Shown piece after piece: positions 43,421-51,055 of a stretch of DNA of 64,000 nt. Each line of letters opens with the position of its first letter. Within the stretch, counting starts at the first letter, position 1. The notes below the pieces were generated by a model that was given only the letters and a program-made list of their open reading frames with translations, made no database searches and had not been told where the DNA came from. This DNA comes from Streptomyces sp. MA5143a. Its GTDB lineage: Bacteria > Actinomycetota > Actinomycetes > Streptomycetales > Streptomycetaceae. Made by a program: the position numbers and the translations under genes. The stretch lies in the NCBI RefSeq assembly GCF_900290235.1, contig NZ_OLMK01000036.1, positions 89,966-153,965 on the forward strand, given 5' to 3'.

Positions 43421-44650
43421 TCAGCGGAGCGTCAACGTGTCGAAGACCTCGTCGCGCGTGGTGGCGAGCGCGCTCTCCAACGCCCCCCGCAGCACGGGGC
43501 GTTCGAGCACGTCACCGAGGACGAGCCGGGGCCGGGACGCGGCGAGTTCGCCCAGCTCGGCCTGGACGAGGGCCCGCAACGGCTCCCCGCCCGAGGTGAG
43601 CGCCGAGCCGCTCAGCACGATCAGCTCGGGATCGAGGACGGACACCAGCGAGGCCAGTCCGGTCGCGACGCTCGTGGCGTACGTGGCCAGGAGGCGCCGG
43701 TGCGGACCGGAGTTCACATCGGCGGCCCGTCCCACGAGGTCGGCCGCGACCTCGGCGTACGGCCCGTCCGGCACCGGGGTGATGCCCAGCTCCCGGGCGA
43801 GCCGGGGGATGACCTGCGAACCGGCGAGCTCCTGGAAGCCCCCGCTGTTCGCCTTGGTGACATGGCGGACCAGCGGCACCCCGGGGACGGGCAGGAAGCC
43901 GACCTCCCCGGCGCCCCCGGTGAAGCCCCGGTGCAGTCGCCCGCCGAGGACGACCGCGGCGCCGATGCCGCCCTCGTTCCACAGCAGGACGAAGTCGTCG
44001 TGGCCCTTGGCCGCGCCCAGCCGCTGTTCGGCGAGGGCGACGAGGTTCACGTCGTTCTCGTACTCGACCGGCATCGGCAGCGCGGCGGCGATGTCGTCGA
44101 GCAGCGCGGGGGAGTGCCAGCCGGGCAGGTGCGAGGCGTAGCGCAGCCGGCCCGTGGTGGGGTCGAACGCGCCGGGGGTGCCGATGACCAGCCGTCGGAC
44201 GTCGGAGCGTACGAGCCCGGCGGCCTTGACCGCCCCGTCGAGCGCGGCGGCGACCTGGCGGGCGACGGGCTCGGCGGGGCGCCGTCCGGGGGTGGGGACG
44301 GCGTGCTCGCCGACCGTGCGGCCGGTGATGTCGGCGACGGCGGCGAGAACGCGCTCGGGGGTGACGTCGAGGCCGGCGGCGTACGCGGCGGTCGGGTCGA
44401 CCGCGTACAGCTGGGCGTTGGGGCCGGGCCGCCCCGCGCCGGAGCCGCTGCCGCCGGGACCGTCGGTGTCGGTGCCGGTGGCGATGACGAGCCCGGCGGC
44501 CTCCAGCCGGGCGAGGAGCTGCGAGGCGGTCGGCTTCGACAGCCCGGTGAGCTTCCCTATCCGGGTCCGGGACAGCGGCCCGTGCTCCAGCAGCAGGTCG
44601 AGCGCGGCGCGGTCGTTCATGGCGCGCAGTACGCGAGGGGTTCCAGCCAT
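43421..44650 (-). CDS. csnR: ROK-family transcriptional regulator (CsnR)
   Basis: A 409-residue repressor. The N-terminal winged helix (ALDLLLEHGPLSRTRIGKLTGLSKPTASQLLARLE, spanning about residues 12-45) is followed by a ROK sugar-binding domain with DVTPERVLAAVADI and VLLWNEGGIGAAVVLGG; the zinc-cluster cysteines of many ROK proteins are absent. It heads the csn gene set and lies just below a TAGGAA-N3-TTCCTA operator, so it is likely autoregulated and released by amino-sugar oligosaccharides. ATG 44650 is used; GTG 44662 is in frame and neither has a clear ribosome site. Confidence 0.92.
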   Translation of the reverse strand: MAGTPRVLRAMNDRAALDLLLEHGPLSRTRIGKLTGLSKPTASQLLARLEAAGLVIATGTDTDGPGGSGSGAGRPGPNAQLYAVDPTAAYAAGLDVTPERVLAAVADITGRTVGEHAVPTPGRRPAEPVARQVAAALDGAVKAAGLVRSDVRRLVIGTPGAFDPTTGRLRYASHLPGWHSPALLDDIAAALPMPVEYENDVNLVALAEQRLGAAKGHDDFVLLWNEGGIGAAVVLGGRLHRGFTGGAGEVGFLPVPGVPLVRHVTKANSGGFQELAGSQVIPRLARELGITPVPDGPYAEVAADLVGRAADVNSGPHRRLLATYATSVATGLASLVSVLDPELIVLSGSALTSGGEPLRALVQAELGELAASRPRLVLGDVLERPVLRGALESALATTRDEVFDTLTLR

Positions 44651-44673
44651 GGGGAGCGTCACCGCCGAACTAT

Positions 44674-44688
44674 TAGGAAGGTTTCCTA
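44674..44688. promoter_or_regulatory. ROK operator upstream of csnR
   Basis: TAGGAA-GGT-TTCCTA, a perfect 6-bp dyad 12-24 nt before the csnR start. It matches the AGGAA(A/G)-TTTCCT type palindrome reported for CsnR in front of chitosanase and csnR genes, so CsnR probably binds here and represses its own transcription. Confidence 0.75.
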
Positions 44689-44742
44689 TCGGATGTCAGG
44701 AAGATAGGACTAGACCAGGGGTGAGTCAATACGGGTCGGATG

Positions 44743-44779
44743 AAAAAGCCCCCGGGCGACGGAGTCGTTACCCGGGGGC
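44743..44779 (-). terminator. Intrinsic terminator after the 44804 secreted protein gene
   Basis: On the minus strand a 9-bp GC hairpin (44779-44771 with 44756-44748) is followed by five T residues. It lies 25 nt beyond the stop codon, a classical rho-independent terminator. Confidence 0.88.
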
Positions 44780-44803
44780 GGTGCCCGCGATGGGGGAGGG
44801 GTG

Positions 44804-45640
44804 TTACCTGACGTCGACGGAGTCGCCGGCGGACGTCTTGGCCGCGGTCGTCGACGTACCCGCGAACGTGTAGCGGTACGAGCCGTCCTTGGTGGCCTTC
44901 ACGGTGGTGGAGAGGGCGCCGCCGGTGCCGGAGGTCACCGTCTTCACGTCGGCGTAGGCGGTCGCGCCCTTCACCCTGAACTGGAGCGTCACCTTCTGGT
45001 CCCGGTAGCCCGAGTAGCTTCCGGTCGCCCAGTTCGCGCGGGTCAGTGCGCCCTTGACCGTCAGGGTCCTGCCCTTGACGACCTGTTCCGGGGCGGCGTT
45101 CACGGTGAGCTTCGCGGCCCGCTGGAGCTTGGCGGTGCCGAGGTCACCCCAGACGTCGAAGCCGTTCTCGAAGCTGATGTGGCCGTCGGAGTCGTCCTCG
45201 TCGACGGACGTGTGGCCGTAGACGGCGGCCACCTTCCAGGTGGTGGCGTCCGCGGCGCTCATCAGGCTCTCGCGCGGGTCCACGGTGACCTTCGTCGCGC
45301 AGGACTGCGTCACCGTGGTGTCCGTCGTCGCCGTGGTGGTGCAGACGGGCCGCCTCGGGGAGCCGTCCAGGCCGTTCGAAGGGCTCGCGAGTCGGCCCCG
45401 GTACAGGGCGATGGCCAGGACGTCCCTCTTGTAGTCGATGACGAGGTCCGACGGGCGGGTGACGCTGTACGTGACCGGGACGGTCACCGCGTCCTTGACG
45501 CCGACCACGATGGGCTTGCCGTTGTTCACCGTGACGGCGCCGAAGCTCAGGTTCGGAGAGTCGGCCAGCGCGGAGGGCGCGGCGAGGCCGGTGAGAGCCA
45601 GGGCGCCGGAGACGACGGCACCTATGGCGAGCTTTCGCAT
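44804..45640 (-). CDS. Secreted beta-rich protein of unknown function
   Basis: A 278-residue exported protein: signal peptide with ALALTGLAAPSALA-D cleavage at about residue 26, then two Ig-like beta modules (about 28-135 and 180-278) typical of actinobacterial secreted repeat proteins. Two cysteines (VCTTT, QSCATK) could form one disulfide. An acidic DEDDSDGH segment between the modules might bind Ca, but no EF-hand or RTX repeat is present. It is a single-gene unit with its own terminator. I do not recognise a characterised family. Confidence 0.82.
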   Translation of the reverse strand: MRKLAIGAVVSGALALTGLAAPSALADSPNLSFGAVTVNNGKPIVVGVKDAVTVPVTYSVTRPSDLVIDYKRDVLAIALYRGRLASPSNGLDGSPRRPVCTTTATTDTTVTQSCATKVTVDPRESLMSAADATTWKVAAVYGHTSVDEDDSDGHISFENGFDVWGDLGTAKLQRAAKLTVNAAPEQVVKGRTLTVKGALTRANWATGSYSGYRDQKVTLQFRVKGATAYADVKTVTSGTGGALSTTVKATKDGSYRYTFAGTSTTAAKTSAGDSVDVR

Positions 45641-45893
45641 GAATTCCCCACATTCGAAACGGGCCCCCGGGCGTTGCGCTCCAGAACAAGGGCCCGCCGT
45701 TGGGGTGACATTAAACGATCAACGACGTGCGGGGAATGCGGGGCAGTTGTGAAAGCGGTGACAAAACGCCAGGTCGGATGGATGTGAGCGTTCTGGATGG
45801 GGCGTCCGGCAGTCATGCCGCCGGACGCCCCTCGGCCGAGTGTCCGGCGGGGGCGTCCGGTGGGGGTGTCCGGCGATGCGAAGGCCCGGACCG

Positions 45894-46430
45894 TCAGGCG
45901 GAGATGCCGTCGATCCGGGCCAGAGCGTCGTCCGCGCCGTACGGCTGGAGGTAGGGCAGCCAGCGCGGGTCCCTATGGCCGGTCCCGATGATGCGCCAGG
46001 CCAGACCGGTGGGCGGAGCGGGTTTGTGGCGGAGCCGCCAGCCGATCTCGACCAGGTGACGGTCGGCCTTGACGTGATTGCAACGACGGCACGACGCGAC
46101 GACGTTGTCCCAGACGTGCTTGCCCCCGCGGCTGCGCGGGATGACGTGGTCGACGCTGGTTGCGACGCCACCGCAGTACATGCACCGGCCCCCGTCACGC
46201 GCGAACAGCGCCCGACGGGTCAGAGGAACGGGCCCCCGATAGGGAACCCGGACGAATCGCTTGAGCCGGACCACGCTGGGTGCGGGGACTGTGACGGTCG
46301 CGCTGTGCATGAAGGCGCCCGATTCCTCCAGGGAGACGGCCTTGTTCTCCAGGACGAGGACGAGCGCGCGGCGGAGCGGTACGACGCCGAGCGGCTCGTA
46401 CGACGCGTTGAGGACCAGGACATGCGGCAC
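45894..46430 (-). CDS. HNH endonuclease family protein
   Basis: A 178-residue protein. The HNH fold is at about residues 85-140: CMYCG, the DHVIPRSRGG histidine segment, then NVVASCRRCNHVKADR, giving four zinc cysteines and the catalytic His/Asn. The N-terminal part (VLVLNASYEPLGVVPLRRALVLVL) is typical of a widespread stand-alone HNH subfamily in actinobacteria and cyanobacteria whose biological role is undefined. No restriction or toxin partner is adjacent, so I would not call it a defence gene. It is divergent from the MscS gene. Confidence 0.9.
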   Translation of the reverse strand: MPHVLVLNASYEPLGVVPLRRALVLVLENKAVSLEESGAFMHSATVTVPAPSVVRLKRFVRVPYRGPVPLTRRALFARDGGRCMYCGGVATSVDHVIPRSRGGKHVWDNVVASCRRCNHVKADRHLVEIGWRLRHKPAPPTGLAWRIIGTGHRDPRWLPYLQPYGADDALARIDGISA

Positions 46431-46745
46431 GGATGCCTCCTTGTACGCCGGCGGCGCGTGGCTCGCGCCGTGGACGATCCGTAGTCAGTCTCCCCTCAGG
46501 CCTGGTGGAAGCGCCACCATGTCCCGGTAACGGGCTGGGAGTGTTTTCGACCACACCTTGATTCATCCCCCGCCGCGTGCGCCCTTCACTCCCTGGTGAG
46601 CGCCCTGTCTCCCTCGAACATCACTACGACCTCCACGCAATGCCCCGTTAGTGTGGTGGGTCTGCCCCTCCGGTGACCTTTCCGTGACCTGATCGATCTT
46701 GACCGCCGTACCGGGGGGCGGATAACGCACCTGGAGGTACCCGCC
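46431..46745. promoter_or_regulatory. Divergent promoter region between HNH and MscS genes
   Basis: A 315-bp non-coding stretch that must hold both promoters. CTGGAGGT at 46731-46738 is the ribosome site for the MscS gene. No clear dyad or riboswitch is visible. Confidence 0.5.
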
Positions 46746-47849
46746 GTGTCGCCCGTTTCGTCCCTGCCCCTCCTACTGGCCGCCGCGTCGCCGTCGCCGT
46801 CGCCCTCGGAGACGCCGACGACGCCCGCGGTGCCCACCCTGGAGGACGCTCAGGAGAGCGCGACCAACGCCGCCAGCTGGGTGGAGGAGAACTGGTCCAC
46901 ATGGCTGGCCATCGGTCTGCGCGTGCTGCTGATCCTGGTGATCGCGGCGGTGCTGAGAGTGGTGGTCCGGCGGGCGATCACCAAGCTCATCGACCGGATG
47001 AACCGCTCCGTGCCGGCCACCGAGGGCTCCACCCTCGGCGGGCTGCTGGTCAACGTCGAGCGCCGCCGCCAGCGCTCCCAGGCCATCGGCTCGGTGCTGC
47101 GCTCCGTGGCGTCCTTCCTGATCCTCGGCACGGCCGCCCTGATGGTCCTCGCCACGTTCGAGATCAACCTCGCCCCGCTGCTGGCCTCCGCCGGTGTCGC
47201 GGGCGTCGCGATCGGTTTCGGCGCCCGGAACCTGGTCACGGACTTCCTCTCCGGTGTCTTCATGATCCTGGAGGACCAGTACGGCGTCGGTGACACCGTC
47301 GACGCGGGCGTCGCCTCCGGCGAGGTCATCGAGGTCGGTCTGCGCGTGACCAAGCTCCGCGGCGACCAGGGCGAGATCTGGTACGTCCGCAACGGCGAGG
47401 TCAAGCGCATCGGCAACCTCTCCCAGGGCTGGGCCACCGCCGGGGTCGACGTCACCGTCCGTGCCGACGAGGACCTCGACCGGGTCCGCCGCACGCTCGC
47501 GGAGGTCGGCGAGACGATGAGCAAGGAAGAGCCCTGGAACGAGCTGCTGTGGGGCCCGATCGAGGTCCTCGGCCTGGACGACGTGCTGCTGGAGTCGATG
47601 GTCGTCCGCGTCTCCGCCAAGACCATGCCCGGCAAGGCCCTCACCATCGAGCGTGAGCTGCGCTGGCGCATCAAGAAGGCCTTCGACGCCGCCGACATCC
47701 GCATCGTCGGGGGCATACCCACGCAGCCCGACGGCCCGGCCGACGATCCCGCCGCCGCCGTCTCGCCCCCGTCGGTGTACGCCAACTCGACCTCCCCGCA
47801 GTCGGAGCGGGCCACGCCGATCACCCCGTCGGGCGTGCCGACGAAGTAG
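46746..47849 (+). CDS. Mechanosensitive ion channel (MscS family)
   Basis: A 367-residue membrane protein. The first helix region (about 50-77, LAIGLRVLLILVIAAVLRVVV) and a second (about 118-138) precede the pore helix LLASAGVAGVAIGFGARNLVTDFLSG (about 142-167), the Gly/Ala-rich packing signature of MscS. The beta domain (GDTVDAGVASGEVIEVGLR) and a C-terminal cytoplasmic vestibule follow, then a disordered tail. It opens under membrane tension to release solutes during osmotic downshock. The GTG start is supported by CTGGAGGT. Confidence 0.93.
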   Translation: MSPVSSLPLLLAAASPSPSPSETPTTPAVPTLEDAQESATNAASWVEENWSTWLAIGLRVLLILVIAAVLRVVVRRAITKLIDRMNRSVPATEGSTLGGLLVNVERRRQRSQAIGSVLRSVASFLILGTAALMVLATFEINLAPLLASAGVAGVAIGFGARNLVTDFLSGVFMILEDQYGVGDTVDAGVASGEVIEVGLRVTKLRGDQGEIWYVRNGEVKRIGNLSQGWATAGVDVTVRADEDLDRVRRTLAEVGETMSKEEPWNELLWGPIEVLGLDDVLLESMVVRVSAKTMPGKALTIERELRWRIKKAFDAADIRIVGGIPTQPDGPADDPAAAVSPPSVYANSTSPQSERATPITPSGVPTK

Positions 47850-47895
47850 AGCGCGCGGCGTGTGGCGGGCGCCCGGCGCGCCCGCCCGGCTACGG

Positions 47896-47933
47896 CAGTG
47901 GGGGCGCCCGGAGAGATCCGGGCGCCCCCACTG
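47896..47933. terminator. Bidirectional terminator between MscS and FtsX-type genes
   Basis: Perfect 16-bp inverted repeat (47896-47911 and 47918-47933) with a 6-nt loop, between convergent genes. Confidence 0.85.
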
Positions 47934-48016
47934 CTTTCCCGCGCTCAGGGAGGACCCCCGTACACCCCGGAGCGCGGGCGAGCGGCCGGGCCGTGTGCGC
48001 CGCGGCCACCCCTTCG

Positions 48017-49378
48017 CTACGCGTACCGCAGCTCGCCCGGCCGCACCGTCCGGCGCAGCAGGGGCAGGGACGTGGCCGCCGCCAGCAGACAGGCGCCGAA
48101 CACCACGACGGGGACAAGCAGGGCGCCGAACGGCAGGACCGACGACCCGGCCATGGCCATGGCGTAGGCGAAGGCGATGCCCGTGCCGCCGGCCCCGGCC
48201 AGCAGCAGCGACGGCACCAGGGGCAGGGCCGTCTCCAGAAGCAGCGCGCGCCCCAGCACCTCGTACGGCACCCCGGCGGCGACCTGGGCGGCGAGGCCCC
48301 GGCGGCGTGTGGCGAGCGACTCGGCGGTGCCGACGGCCAGCGCGGCGAAGGTGATGGCGAAGCCGACGACGATCGCGGTGGCGGTCAGGTCCAGACCGGC
48401 GACGTAGAAGTCGGCGCGATCAACCAGGTAGTCGTACTTCGCGATGTTCGCGAGCAGCGTGGCCCGTACCCCGATGAACCCGCTGCCGACGACGGTCCCC
48501 ATGAGGACGGCCGCGTGGGTGCGGGCCGCCGCCCAGGGGTCCTGGCGGAGCCGCTCGGCGGCGATCAGGACCGCCGGGTTCCCCGCGCGGCCGGCGAGCA
48601 CCTTGCCGGTGAGCTTCGCGACCGCGCCCGACAGCAGGACCGCGCCCGCGCCCACCACCAGCAGCACGGCGAACAACGTCAGCGGTCCCGAGTTGAAGGT
48701 GCTGTCCGGCATGTCCATGTAGGTGGTGGCGACGGCGACCAGCGCCACGAGCACCAGAAGTGCCATCGCCCCCAGGAACACCCACCGCGGACCCCGGCCC
48801 GTCCTCGGCCCCACCCGCCGGACCCAGCCCAGCGGGGAGGCCACCACACGGCGCAGCGCCAGCACGCTCACCAGCGCGCCCAGGGCGGGCACCCCCAGCG
48901 ACACCAGGGCGATGCCCGCCCAGGCCAGGGCGGAAGGGCTTCGCCACTCGCGCAGCAGCGACAGCACGAAGAAGACGGTGACGACCAGCGAGCCGAGCAG
49001 ACAGGCGATCCCGGCCTCCAGCGCCGCGATCCGGCGCACCTGCCCCACCGACGCCCCGGCCAGTCGCAGCCCGGCCAGCCGTCGGTCCCGGTGCACGGCG
49101 CCCACCCGGGCACACTGGCCGAGGAACCCGAGCACCGGGACCAGCAGGAGCAGCAGGGTCAGGATCACCCCGGAACGCTGGCCGGGGTTGTCCAGCAGCC
49201 CCTCGGCCACCGGAACCCGGTAGCGCCCCTGGAGGGAGGCCAGCACGGCCGCCGACAGCCCGATCCCCGTCGCCAGCGCGGCCCCCAGCGCCGTCAGGGT
49301 CACCCGCCACCACTCCCGGCGGTCCGAGCCCCGGGTCAGCAGGAAGGCGAGACGGAGATCGTTCGCGAGGGTGCTCAA
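48017..49378 (-). CDS. FtsX-like ABC transporter permease
   Basis: A 453-residue membrane protein with about eight to ten helices and two FtsX-type segments (LALGVPALGALVSVLALRR-like near the first core, AVGTAESLATRRRGLAAQVAAGVP near the second). With the adjacent ATPase it forms a MacB/LolD-like exporter or mechanotransmission complex; substrate unknown. The TTG start at 49378 overlaps the TGA of the ATPase gene (TTGA), indicating translational coupling; no independent ribosome site is visible. Confidence 0.88.
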   Translation of the reverse strand: MSTLANDLRLAFLLTRGSDRREWWRVTLTALGAALATGIGLSAAVLASLQGRYRVPVAEGLLDNPGQRSGVILTLLLLLVPVLGFLGQCARVGAVHRDRRLAGLRLAGASVGQVRRIAALEAGIACLLGSLVVTVFFVLSLLREWRSPSALAWAGIALVSLGVPALGALVSVLALRRVVASPLGWVRRVGPRTGRGPRWVFLGAMALLVLVALVAVATTYMDMPDSTFNSGPLTLFAVLLVVGAGAVLLSGAVAKLTGKVLAGRAGNPAVLIAAERLRQDPWAAARTHAAVLMGTVVGSGFIGVRATLLANIAKYDYLVDRADFYVAGLDLTATAIVVGFAITFAALAVGTAESLATRRRGLAAQVAAGVPYEVLGRALLLETALPLVPSLLLAGAGGTGIAFAYAMAMAGSSVLPFGALLVPVVVFGACLLAAATSLPLLRRTVRPGELRYA

Positions 49379-50088
49379 CGCGACACCCCCAGCGGCGCCC
49401 CGGCCCCGGAGACCACGACGCCGTCCTCCAGCGTGACCTCGCGGTCCGCATACGCCGCGGTCTGCGCGTCGTGCGTGATCAGCAGCACCGACGTACCGGC
49501 CTCCCTGGCCGTGTGCACCAGCGCCGCCATCACCTGCTCGCTCGCGAGCGAGTCCAGCGCCCCGGTCGGTTCGTCCGCGAAGACCACCCTCGGCCCCGTC
49601 ACCAGGGCCCGCGCCAGCGCCACCCGCTGGGCCTGGCCGCCGCTCAGCTCGCCGGGCCGCTGCTCCTCCTGGCCGCGGACGCCGAACCGCTCCAGCCACT
49701 CACCGGCCCGCGCCCGCGCCTCGCCGCGGCCGGTACCGGCCAGCAGCAGCGGCAGCGCCACGTTGTCGACGGCGGTCAGCTCCGGGATCAGCTGCCCGAA
49801 CTGGAAGACCACCCCGAAGTCGGTCCGGCGCAGCGCGCTGAGCCGCTTCTCGGGCAGCTGGTCCAGCCGCTCGCCGGCGTACGTCACCGATCCCTCGTCC
49901 GGCCGCGCCATACCCGCCAGGCAGTGCAGCAACGTGGACTTGCCGCTGCCGCTGGCCCCGGTGACGGCGAGGATCTCGCCCTCACGCAGCTCCAGCGAGG
50001 CGCCCCGCAGCGCCCGCGTCCTGCCGTGCGCCTTCACGAGGCCGCGGGCCGCGAGGAGCGGCAGGGGCCCCGGGTGGTTCTCGCTCAT
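49375..50088 (-). CDS. ABC transporter ATP-binding protein (LolD/MacB type)
   Basis: A 237-residue ATPase with Walker A GASGSGKST (about residues 43-51), Q-loop FQFGQLIPELT, signature LSGGQAQRVALARAL, Walker B VVFADEPTGALDS and H-loop ITHD. The GALD/S form after Walker B is typical of exporters with FtsX-type permeases. It is encoded between a PadR regulator (ATGA overlap) and its permease, so the three genes are one regulated unit. Confidence 0.95.
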   Translation of the reverse strand: MSENHPGPLPLLAARGLVKAHGRTRALRGASLELREGEILAVTGASGSGKSTLLHCLAGMARPDEGSVTYAGERLDQLPEKRLSALRRTDFGVVFQFGQLIPELTAVDNVALPLLLAGTGRGEARARAGEWLERFGVRGQEEQRPGELSGGQAQRVALARALVTGPRVVFADEPTGALDSLASEQVMAALVHTAREAGTSVLLITHDAQTAAYADREVTLEDGVVVSGAGAPLGVSR

Positions 50089-50618
50089 GCTGGGTCGACC
50101 TCCGCGGTCAGGTTGGTCAGCCGGGCCGCCGTGGTGTTCATCCAGCGGAGGTCGGCGTCGAGATGGTTGAGGGCGTAGTCCGCCGAGAGCACGGTCGAGA
50201 GATCGGCCCCCCGCGCGGTCTTCAGGGCCGTCAGCTCCCGCATCCGGTCCATGTGGGCGGCGCGCTGCGCCCGGAGGTAGGCGGCCGGGTCGCCGTCGGC
50301 GAGGATCGACACGACGAGCTTGGCGAAGATCTCGTTCGTCACGAACGGCGCGGGCGGCGCGATCGCACCGGCCCACTCGGCCAGCTCGCGCGCTCCCTCG
50401 TCCGTCGAGCGGTACACGGTCCGCTCCGGGCCGCTGTCCGCCTCGGTGGCGTCGACCTCGGCGAGTCCGTCGCGGACCAGCCGCTGGAGGGTCGTGTAGA
50501 CCTGGCCGTAGGCCAGCGGGCGGGCCTGAGGGAAGCGTTCGTCGTGCCGTCGCTTGAGGTCGTAGCCATGGCTCGGCCCCCTGGCGAGCAGCCCCAACAG
50601 GATGTGACGGGTGCTCAT
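50085..50618 (-). CDS. PadR-family transcriptional regulator
   Basis: A 177-residue regulator: N-terminal winged helix of PadR type (LLGLLARGPSHGYDLKRR, GQVYTTLQRLVRDGLAEV) and a C-terminal coiled-coil dimerisation part (PAAYLRAQRAAHMDRMRELTAL). Regulators of this type commonly repress adjacent ABC exporter genes and respond to small hydrophobic compounds. First gene of the three-gene unit. A 30-bp imperfect palindrome lies 10 nt upstream of the ATG, in the right place for autoregulation. Confidence 0.93.
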   Translation of the reverse strand: MSTRHILLGLLARGPSHGYDLKRRHDERFPQARPLAYGQVYTTLQRLVRDGLAEVDATEADSGPERTVYRSTDEGARELAEWAGAIAPPAPFVTNEIFAKLVVSILADGDPAAYLRAQRAAHMDRMRELTALKTARGADLSTVLSADYALNHLDADLRWMNTTAARLTNLTAEVDPA

Positions 50619-50627
50619 GGAGATAAG

Positions 50628-50657
50628 TATGCACTGAGTACATGTACTGAGTGAATA
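50628..50657. promoter_or_regulatory. Palindromic operator upstream of padR-type gene
   Basis: A 30-bp dyad centred on AGTACATGTACT (50637-50648, perfect 12 bp); the 15-nt arms match at 13 positions. PadR proteins favour ATGT-N-ACAT type dyads. It lies 10-39 nt upstream of the start, so binding would block transcription or the leader. Confidence 0.7.
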
Positions 50658-50815
50658 GTGGTCGGCGGTCAGATCGGACCCTGCCCCCGTCAGCCCGCCC
50701 GGCGTGAGCCGGGCCACGATCTCCGCCCCACCACGTCTGCGGCGGCGTCCACGGGGTAGGGCTGGAGTACCCCGGACCCGCACATCCACCGTCGTACGAC
50801 GACAAGGAGGCCCCC

Positions 50816-51055
50816 GTGGCCGCACCGGTACACCTTCCGACCCAGGCCGCCCGCTCCAAACGCGTCCTCGAGCCCCACCGGCTCGTCGAACCCCATGTGT
50901 GCGTGTTCAGCGCGGAGGGTCCCTGCGCCGAGGCGCCGCTCACCAGCGAGCCCCCGCTCCCGGACGCCGAGCCCCTCACCAGCGAGCCGCCCCTCGCGGA
51001 CGCGGCACCCCTGACCAGCGAACCCACGTCCAACGGCGCCGCATCGGGGGTCTAG
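50816..51055 (+). CDS. Small repeat-bearing ORF directly upstream of malQ
   Basis: A 79-codon frame starting at GTG 50816 behind a near-perfect ribosome site (AAGGAGG, 50804-50810). The C-terminal half repeats the unit APLTSEPPL(P/A)DA about three times. It contains two cysteines (VCVFS, PCAEA) and no signal peptide or membrane segment. Its TAG is followed without a gap by the malQ ATG, which has no ribosome site of its own, so ribosomes leaving this frame probably initiate malQ. Whether the peptide itself has a function is unknown; I do not recognise a family. Confidence 0.6.
   Translation: MAAPVHLPTQAARSKRVLEPHRLVEPHVCVFSAEGPCAEAPLTSEPPLPDAEPLTSEPPLADAAPLTSEPTSNGAASGV

Noticed and set aside
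45894..46430. HNH protein as part of a defence system
   Set aside because: No methyltransferase, helicase, toxin or antitoxin partner lies beside it; this HNH subfamily is a stand-alone core gene in many actinobacteria.
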